Positions 14,047-18,278 of a stretch of 18,278 nt of DNA are shown piece by piece. A program made the position numbers and the translations under genes. Numbering within the stretch: position 1 is the stretch's first letter; each line of letters starts with the position of its first letter. This DNA comes from JADDRA01 sp051005375 (GTDB lineage: Bacteria > Actinomycetota > Acidimicrobiia > Acidimicrobiales > CADCSY01): assembly GCA_051005375.1 (NCBI GenBank), contig JBPCJK010000196.1, positions 1-18,278 on the forward strand. Direction: 5' to 3'. Under the pieces are notes generated by a model that saw only the letters and a list, made by a program, of their open reading frames with translations, ran no database searches and was not told where the DNA came from.

Positions 14047-14834
14047 CGTTCGGACGGCGGCGTGCGCCGCAGCGTCGGTGGCAGGGGTTCCAGGGCGCGG
14101 ATGTCGGGCAGCAGCGCCGCCATCTCCCGGATGATGCGCAGGATCACCGGGGCCGACGACAGCGTCGACACCCCCCGGGTCCGGGGAAAGAAGTCCACAC
14201 CGAACTGGATGATGTGGAAGCCCAGCCGTCGGGCCCGGGCCAGGAGCTCCACGTCGATGAACGATCCCTCGCTGCGCAGCTCGACGTGGTCCAGCACCTC
14301 TCGGCGCACGAGTTTGAAGGCGAAGTTCACATCCCGCAGCGGCACACCGAGGACGGTCCGGACCAGGCTGTTGTAGATGAAGGAGTACATGGCCCGGCGC
14401 CACCCCTCGCCGGTGCGGTCGAAGCGGTAGGCGCTGACGACGTCGGCGTCGTAGACCCGCAGCAGGCGCACCGCCTTGGCCAGGTGGGCCAGGTCGAAGG
14501 GCATGTCGGCATCGGTGTAGAGCACGAGCTGGCCCTTGGCCTCGGCCAGGCCGGTCTTGACGCTGCCCCCGAGCTTGCGGTTGAAGGGGTGGTGGACCAC
14601 CCGTATGCGATGGTCGTCGAGGGCCAGTGCGTCCGCCAGTCGGCCGGTGGCGTCGGTGGAGGCGTCGTCGACGATGAGGACCTCATAGGTGCCGATCTCG
14701 CCGTCGACCACCAAGTCGTCACCGATCTCCCGGGCGGCGTCGATAGTGCGGTCGATGGTCAGCTCCTCGTTCCACATGGGGAAGAAGATGGTGAGGCTTT
14801 CGAAGTTGGGAGTGGGGTCGATGGGTGTGGTCAC
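14043..14834 (-). CDS. Family 2 glycosyltransferase, DPM1/HpnI-like
   Basis: Inverting GT-A glycosyltransferase of 263 residues. After IFFPMWNEE (nucleotide-binding start) come VLIVDDASTD (53-61), HPFNRKLGGSVKTGLAEAKG, the metal-binding YTDAD (106-110) and a C-terminal part DVNFAFKLVRREVL with FIDVELLARARRLG. The layout resembles polyprenyl-phosphate mannosyl/glucosyl transferases and hopanoid-type GT2s. There is no C-terminal transmembrane pair, so the enzyme is probably cytosolic or peripheral. It likely transfers a sugar from a nucleotide donor to a lipid carrier or lipid acceptor. The GTG start at 14832-14834 overlaps the TGA of the membrane mannosyltransferase gene, and its own TGA overlaps the deacetylase start, so it is coupled on both sides. 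Donor and acceptor cannot be read from the sequence. Confidence 0.88.
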   Translation of the reverse strand: MTTPIDPTPNFESLTIFFPMWNEELTIDRTIDAAREIGDDLVVDGEIGTYEVLIVDDASTDATGRLADALALDDHRIRVVHHPFNRKLGGSVKTGLAEAKGQLVLYTDADMPFDLAHLAKAVRLLRVYDADVVSAYRFDRTGEGWRRAMYSFIYNSLVRTVLGVPLRDVNFAFKLVRREVLDHVELRSEGSFIDVELLARARRLGFHIIQFGVDFFPRTRGVSTLSSAPVILRIIREMAALLPDIRALEPLPPTLRRTPPSER

Positions 14835-16045
14835 GTCAGGTAATAGCCCTGGGCCGACATCGAGGTCAGGAAGATCAACCCGAGCCCGCTGACGGCGACC
14901 ACGCCCACACGGAGTCGAGGACGCGCTGCCAGCCACTCGCCGGCCACGGCGAAGCAGGGAAAGGCGGCGAGCAGGTAGCGGCCCATGCCCTGGAAGTCCT
15001 TGGTCGAGATCGCCGGTAGGGCCACCACGGCCAGGGTGAAGGCGGCGTAGCCCCACCCGAAGCGCCGGGCCACCAGGGGCACCAGCACCAGCGCGCCCAA
15101 GGTGAGGAGGGCCTGGACGAACAGTCGCAGGGCCACCAGGCGAGGGCCGTGCAGCAGCTCTCCGACGAAGGCGACCTTGAGCCAGGTCCGGGGGCCGGCC
15201 GTCTGCTCCCATCCCGGGGCGGCCTGCACGGCGGCGAACGCTAGCGGATCGCCGAAGCGTACCCACAGGTAGGTGCACCAGGCACCCAGGCCGGTGAGGG
15301 ACAAGAGCACGCCGGCGTCGGCCGGGCGCACCCGCTCGAGGTGGATGCCGTTGGGGAGGCGCAGCCAGCCCGTCTCCGGCAGCCGCAGCGCCCCCCGTCG
15401 CTCCAGCGCTCGCACCACCAGGCCGATGACCAGGGCGATGCCGATGGGGCGGGCGCCGGTGGCCACCGCCGCGGCCACCCCCGCCAGAACCGGGTGGCCG
15501 TGGTCAAGGAGGGTGAACGAGGCCAGCACGGCGACGATGAACAAGGCGTCGGCGTAGACGCTCAGATGGAGGAACCAGGCGTAGGGGAACACCAACAGCA
15601 ACACCAGGGCGGTCTGGGCGGACCTGGTGGCCATGTGTGCGCAGCACCAGCGCCAGAACAGCACCGCCACCCCCAGCCCCGAGGCCCACGTCACCGCCAT
15701 GCCGGCGAGGAAGGTGCTGCCGATGAGGCCGGCCACCACCCTGAGGGCCAGCGGGTAGGCGGGGAAGAAGGCGACCGGCGACTGGCTGCCGGGCACGTAG
15801 GAGTAGCCCTTCTGGGCGATCAGCAGGTACCACCCGGCATCCCAGCGCACCCAACCCTCGGTTAGGCGACCGCCGGGGATGTTGCGCCCGGGAGGGCCTG
15901 CGCCCTGCCACCGGGGCAGTTGCACTCCGGTCTGCCACACGACCACGACGAGCACGGCGGAGACGGCGAGGAACAGCCCGACGGGGAACAGCCAACGGCC
16001 GGGGGCCGTCGGCGCCTGAGGCAGGGGGGTGCGGGTGGTGACCAA
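14831..16045 (-). CDS. PIG-V-like membrane mannosyltransferase (GT-C fold)
   Basis: Integral membrane glycosyltransferase of about 404 residues that probably uses a polyprenyl-phosphate sugar on the outer membrane face. After a first helix (WLFPVGLFLAVSAVLVVVVW) comes an extracellular loop with VRWDAGWYLLIAQKGY (66-81, acidic Asp69) and FFPAYPLALR, the signature of PIG-V/GT-C families. Some nine further hydrophobic helices follow, for example TALVLLLVFPYAWFLHL. The start is uncertain: TTG at 16043-16045 is the only start shortly before the first helix, with a distant GAAGGGG upstream. It is the first gene of the minus-strand cluster, behind the promoter at 16107-16135, and its TGA overlaps the GT2 start. 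The GT2 may supply its lipid-linked sugar donor, a usual pairing of DPM-like and GT-C enzymes. Substrate is inferred only from family. Confidence 0.8.
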   Translation of the reverse strand: MVTTRTPLPQAPTAPGRWLFPVGLFLAVSAVLVVVVWQTGVQLPRWQGAGPPGRNIPGGRLTEGWVRWDAGWYLLIAQKGYSYVPGSQSPVAFFPAYPLALRVVAGLIGSTFLAGMAVTWASGLGVAVLFWRWCCAHMATRSAQTALVLLLVFPYAWFLHLSVYADALFIVAVLASFTLLDHGHPVLAGVAAAVATGARPIGIALVIGLVVRALERRGALRLPETGWLRLPNGIHLERVRPADAGVLLSLTGLGAWCTYLWVRFGDPLAFAAVQAAPGWEQTAGPRTWLKVAFVGELLHGPRLVALRLFVQALLTLGALVLVPLVARRFGWGYAAFTLAVVALPAISTKDFQGMGRYLLAAFPCFAVAGEWLAARPRLRVGVVAVSGLGLIFLTSMSAQGYYLT

Positions 16046-16106
16046 GTCCGGTGTTGCCCCTTCTCGTCCATCGCAGTGCCGGCTGTCGGCTGGTTCGCCG
16101 GCCCTG

Positions 16107-16135
16107 ACGGTAGGCGGTGGACCCGGGTGCCTCAA
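16107..16135 (-). promoter_or_regulatory. Promoter of the four-gene glycolipid-type cluster
   Basis: On the minus strand TTGAGG (16135-16130) and TACCGT (16112-16107) are separated by exactly 17 bases, a good sigma-70-like pair. Transcription would start near 16100 and leave a leader of about 55 bases before the TTG at 16045. It lies in the 142-base divergent gap shared with the exonuclease gene. Confidence 0.5.
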
Positions 16136-16187
16136 CCGCCCGGCCCGCTCTCGACCGCCGACCGGAACACCCTGGCAGTCTTGCTGC

Positions 16188-17060
16188 ATGGAGGTTCACC
16201 TCGTCGACGGCACCTACGAGCTGTTCCGGCACTTCTACGCCATGCCGTCACACGTCAACGTCGCCGGTGAGGAGGTCGCCGCCACCAGGGGCGTGGTGGG
16301 CTCGGTGCTGGCCATGCTGGGAGAGGGTGCCACCCACCTCGGCGTGGCCACCGACCACGTCATCGAGTCTTTCCGCAACGACATGTGGCCCGGCTACAAG
16401 GACGGCTCGGGCATCGACGCCGACCTCAAGGCCCAGTTCGTCGTGCTCGAGGAGGCGCTGGCGGCCCTGGGGGTGACGGTGTGGGCCATGGTGGAGGACG
16501 AGGCCGACGACGCCCTGGCCTCGGCGGCGGCGGTGGCGGCTGCGGACGAGCGGGTGGAGCGGGTGTGGGTGTGCACGCCCGACAAGGACCTGGCCCAGTG
16601 CGTGGGGGGGAAGGTCCTCCAGCTCGACCGCCGCCATGGCGTGCGTTCCGACATCGCCGGCGTCCGGGCCAAGTTCGGCGTCGACCCCGCCTCCATCCCG
16701 GACTACCTCGCCCTGGTGGGCGACAGCGCCGACGGCTTCCCGGGCTTGCCTGGCTGGGGGGCCAAATCGGCGGCCGCCGTGCTGGCCCGGTACGGCCACC
16801 TGGAGGCCATACCGGTCGCCGCCGGGCAGTGGGAGGTCAGCGTGCGCAACTCGCCCCGTTTGGCGGCGACGCTCGCCGCCCAGCGCCAGCAGGCCCTGCT
16901 GTTCCGCACCCTGGCCACGTTGCGCACCGACTGCCCGGTGGGCGCGGTCGACGCCTGGCGCTGGGCCGGGCCCACCCCCGGGTTCGCCCCCGTGTGCGAG
17001 CGCCTGGAGGCTCCCCACCTTGTCCGCCGGGCAGAGGCGCTTTACCACTTACGGCGATAA
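16188..17060 (+). CDS. Stand-alone 5'-3' exonuclease (FEN/Pol I N-domain type)
   Basis: Structure-specific 5' nuclease related to the N-terminal domain of DNA polymerase I, 290 residues, with no polymerase part. The acid cluster typical of the fold is present: VDGTYELFRHF (Asp7), ATDHVIESFRNDMWPGYK (Asp56), VEDEADDALA (Glu103, Glu105, Asp107, Asp108), CTPDKDLAQ (Asp132, Asp134) and GDSADGFPGLPGWGAKSAAAVLARYG (Asp179, Asp182), the last being the H3TH DNA-binding element. It likely removes flaps or RNA primers, or takes part in repair. The ATG at 16188 is the sensible start because the core begins at once; the longer frame upstream covers the divergent promoter region. No ribosome binding site is visible, and CAGTCT six bases before the ATG is a weak -10 candidate. 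The next gene is 59 bases downstream, with a palindrome over this gene's stop. Confidence 0.9.
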   Translation: MEVHLVDGTYELFRHFYAMPSHVNVAGEEVAATRGVVGSVLAMLGEGATHLGVATDHVIESFRNDMWPGYKDGSGIDADLKAQFVVLEEALAALGVTVWAMVEDEADDALASAAAVAAADERVERVWVCTPDKDLAQCVGGKVLQLDRRHGVRSDIAGVRAKFGVDPASIPDYLALVGDSADGFPGLPGWGAKSAAAVLARYGHLEAIPVAAGQWEVSVRNSPRLAATLAAQRQQALLFRTLATLRTDCPVGAVDAWRWAGPTPGFAPVCERLEAPHLVRRAEALYHLRR

Positions 17061-17067
17061 TCGCCGT
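17051..17067. promoter_or_regulatory. Perfect palindrome over the exonuclease stop codon
   Basis: ACGGCGAT and ATCGCCGT flank a single A, giving a 17-base perfect inverted repeat that includes the TAA stop of the exonuclease gene. As RNA it can fold into a 7-bp stem with a TAA loop, but no T-run follows, so it is a poor intrinsic terminator. As DNA it resembles a dimeric repressor site about 40 bases upstream of the carboxylase -10 box. Confidence 0.45.
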
Positions 17068-17106
17068 GGCTGGTGGCGGTACGACCGGCGCCGGGTTAGC
17101 CAGCAG

Positions 17107-17112
17107 TAGTCT
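17107..17112 (+). promoter_or_regulatory. -10 element for a leaderless carboxylase transcript
   Basis: TAGTCT matches TANNNT and ends exactly seven bases before the GTG at 17120, the same spacing as for padR and DUF5318. No good -35 element is seen upstream, so an activator or extended contacts may be needed. Confidence 0.45.
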
Positions 17113-17119
17113 CGCAGGC

Positions 17120-18278
17120 GTGAAGGAGCGTCTCGAGGAGCTGGCCGAGCGCAAGGAGGCGGCACTCCACGCCGGCTCCGAGCAGGCCGTCGAGCGCCAG
17201 CACGCCCGGGGGAAGCTCCTGGCCCGTGAGCGCATCGAGTACCTGCTCGACGAGGGTTCGTTCCAGGAGCTGGACATGCTCGCCCGCCACCGGGCGCCGG
17301 CCCTCGATGGTGACCGGCCCTACACCGACGGCGTGGTGACGGGATGGGGCACCGTCGACGGTCGCAAGGTGTTCCTCTTCTCCCAGGACTTCACCGTGTT
17401 CGGGGGGGCGCTGGGCGAGGTGTTCGCCGAGAAGATCCACAAGGTGATGGACCTGGCGGCGTCGGTGGGGGCGCCCATGATCGGGCTCAACGACGGTGCC
17501 GGCGCCCGCATCCAAGAGGGCGTGGTCTCCCTCGCCTCCTACGGCGGCATCTTCCGCCGCAACGCGGCCAGCTCGGGGGTGATCCCCCAGATCAGCGTGA
17601 TCCTCGGCCCCTGCGCCGGGGGGGCGGTATACAGCCCGGCGCTGACCGACTTCGTGTTCATGGTGCGGGAGACCTCGCACATGTTCATCACCGGTCCCGA
17701 CGTGGTCAAGACCGTGACCGGCGAGGAAGTGACCCTGGAGGAGCTGGGCGGGGCCATGACCCATGCCAGCAAGTCGGGGGTGGCCAGCTTCGTCGCTCCC
17801 GACGAGAAGGCGTGCCTGGACGCCGTGCGCGAGCTGCTCAGCTTCTTGCCCGTCAACAACCTCGAGCAGCCGCCGTGGTTCGAGCCCGACGACGACCCCC
17901 GGCGCTCGTGCCCCGAGCTGGTCGAGCTCGTGCCCGACAGCGCCGAGGCGCCCTACGACGTGCTCGAGGTGGTGGAGGCGGTGGTCGACGACGGTCACTT
18001 TGTGGAGTACCACCCCCACTGGTCCCGCAGCATCGTGTGTGGGTTCGCCCGCCTCGACGGCCACGTGCTGGGGGTGGTGGCCAACCAACCCAAGGTGCTC
18101 GGCGGCGTGCTCTCCATCGAGTCGTCGGAGAAGGCGGCCCGGTTCGTTCGTACCTGCGACGCCTTCAACATCCCCCTGGTCACCTTCGTCGACGTGCCCG
18201 GATTCCTGCCCGGCACCGACCAGGAGCACGGCGGCATCATCCGCCACGGTGCCAAGCTGCTCTATGCCTTCTGCGAGG
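17120..18278 (+). CDS. Acyl-CoA carboxylase beta (carboxyltransferase) subunit, 3'-truncated
   Basis: Transfers the carboxyl group from biotin to an acyl-CoA, making malonyl- or methylmalonyl-CoA type extender units. The first 386 codons are visible, about three quarters of a usual 510-530 residue protein. The N-terminal domain has ARGKLLARERIEYLLD, FSQDFTVFGGALGE and the oxyanion-hole block LGPCAGGAVYSPA (162-174), then MFITGPDVVKTVTGEEV. The second domain has ANQPKVLGGVLSIESSEKAARF, FVDVPGFLPGTDQEHGGIIRHGAKLLYAF and runs out of the window. This strongly resembles propionyl-CoA carboxylase beta subunits, but the segment GVLSIESS differs from the LDI(N/D)xS block I know from those enzymes, so the substrate is left open. 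The GTG start at 17120 lacks a ribosome binding site and follows a -10 box at leaderless spacing. No alpha subunit is in view. Confidence 0.93.
   Translation, partial: MKERLEELAERKEAALHAGSEQAVERQHARGKLLARERIEYLLDEGSFQELDMLARHRAPALDGDRPYTDGVVTGWGTVDGRKVFLFSQDFTVFGGALGEVFAEKIHKVMDLAASVGAPMIGLNDGAGARIQEGVVSLASYGGIFRRNAASSGVIPQISVILGPCAGGAVYSPALTDFVFMVRETSHMFITGPDVVKTVTGEEVTLEELGGAMTHASKSGVASFVAPDEKACLDAVRELLSFLPVNNLEQPPWFEPDDDPRRSCPELVELVPDSAEAPYDVLEVVEAVVDDGHFVEYHPHWSRSIVCGFARLDGHVLGVVANQPKVLGGVLSIESSEKAARFVRTCDAFNIPLVTFVDVPGFLPGTDQEHGGIIRHGAKLLYAFCE

Noticed and set aside
16113..16140. Six-bp inverted repeat GGCGGT/ACCGCC in the divergent gap
   Set aside because: Short arms in very GC-rich DNA are expected by chance; it overlaps the better-supported promoter.
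17096..18247. Minus-strand open frame opposite the carboxylase
   Set aside because: His/Gly/Glu-rich antisense translation without motifs; the plus strand encodes an unmistakable carboxyltransferase.
1..18278. Mobile elements, CRISPR arrays, tRNA or rRNA genes, toxin-antitoxin or phage defence genes
   Set aside because: None seen by eye: no transposase motif, no regularly spaced repeats, no tRNA-like cloverleaf, and all sizeable genes fit chromosomal housekeeping or envelope roles.

Overview
The window is very GC-rich, gene-dense DNA with Ala/Pro/Arg-rich proteins and many GTG starts, which points to a high-GC actinobacterium. The Thr/Pro-rich tail on the penicillin-binding protein and the overall gene mix suggest class Acidimicrobiia, but that placement is inference. 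A block of ino1, a padR regulator, a divergent DUF5318 gene and a class A PBP matches a gene order I know from Mycobacterium tuberculosis (Rv0046c, Rv0047c, Rv0049, Rv0050). Together with a tRNA CCA-adding enzyme at the left edge, this suggests an origin-proximal chromosomal segment. No tRNA, rRNA, transposase, prophage or CRISPR signal was seen, and no gap between genes exceeds about 160 bases.

Layout. Bases 1-1482 (+) hold the C-terminal half of the CCA-adding enzyme overlapping an EEP-family phosphodiesterase/nuclease. Bases 1502-3505 (-) hold padR, inositol-3-phosphate synthase (joined by a 4-base ATGA overlap) and a 64-residue acidic protein behind a hairpin. A promoter with a perfect 12-bp palindrome lies upstream of padR, and the DUF5318 gene leaves in the other direction. 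It is followed by two Ala-rich membrane proteins, a class A PBP, panB, a secreted DUF192 protein, a 102-residue hypothetical protein, a lipoprotein and a compact amidohydrolase (3618-12489, +). Bases 12500-16045 (-) hold a tightly overlapping four-gene cluster: PIG-V-like membrane mannosyltransferase, family 2 glycosyltransferase, YdjC/ChbG-type deacetylase and methyltransferase. Bases 16188-18278 (+) hold a stand-alone 5'-3' exonuclease and an acyl-CoA carboxylase beta subunit cut by the window end.

How the genes may work together. Ino1 makes the inositol phosphate precursor of inositol lipids and mycothiol-type thiols, and PadR probably controls it together with itself. The PBP builds peptidoglycan. 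The four-gene minus-strand cluster looks like a lipid-linked sugar pathway: a sugar is attached by the GT2, de-N-acetylated by the YdjC protein, methylated, and mannosylated on the outer membrane face by the PIG-V-like enzyme. This is the best candidate for an undescribed system here. The window also shows informative translation signals: three starts placed exactly seven bases after a TANNNT -10 box (leaderless transcripts), a 14-bp repeat that makes three successive ATGA stop/start junctions, and two gene junctions where the only sensible start is a CTG overlapping the upstream stop.
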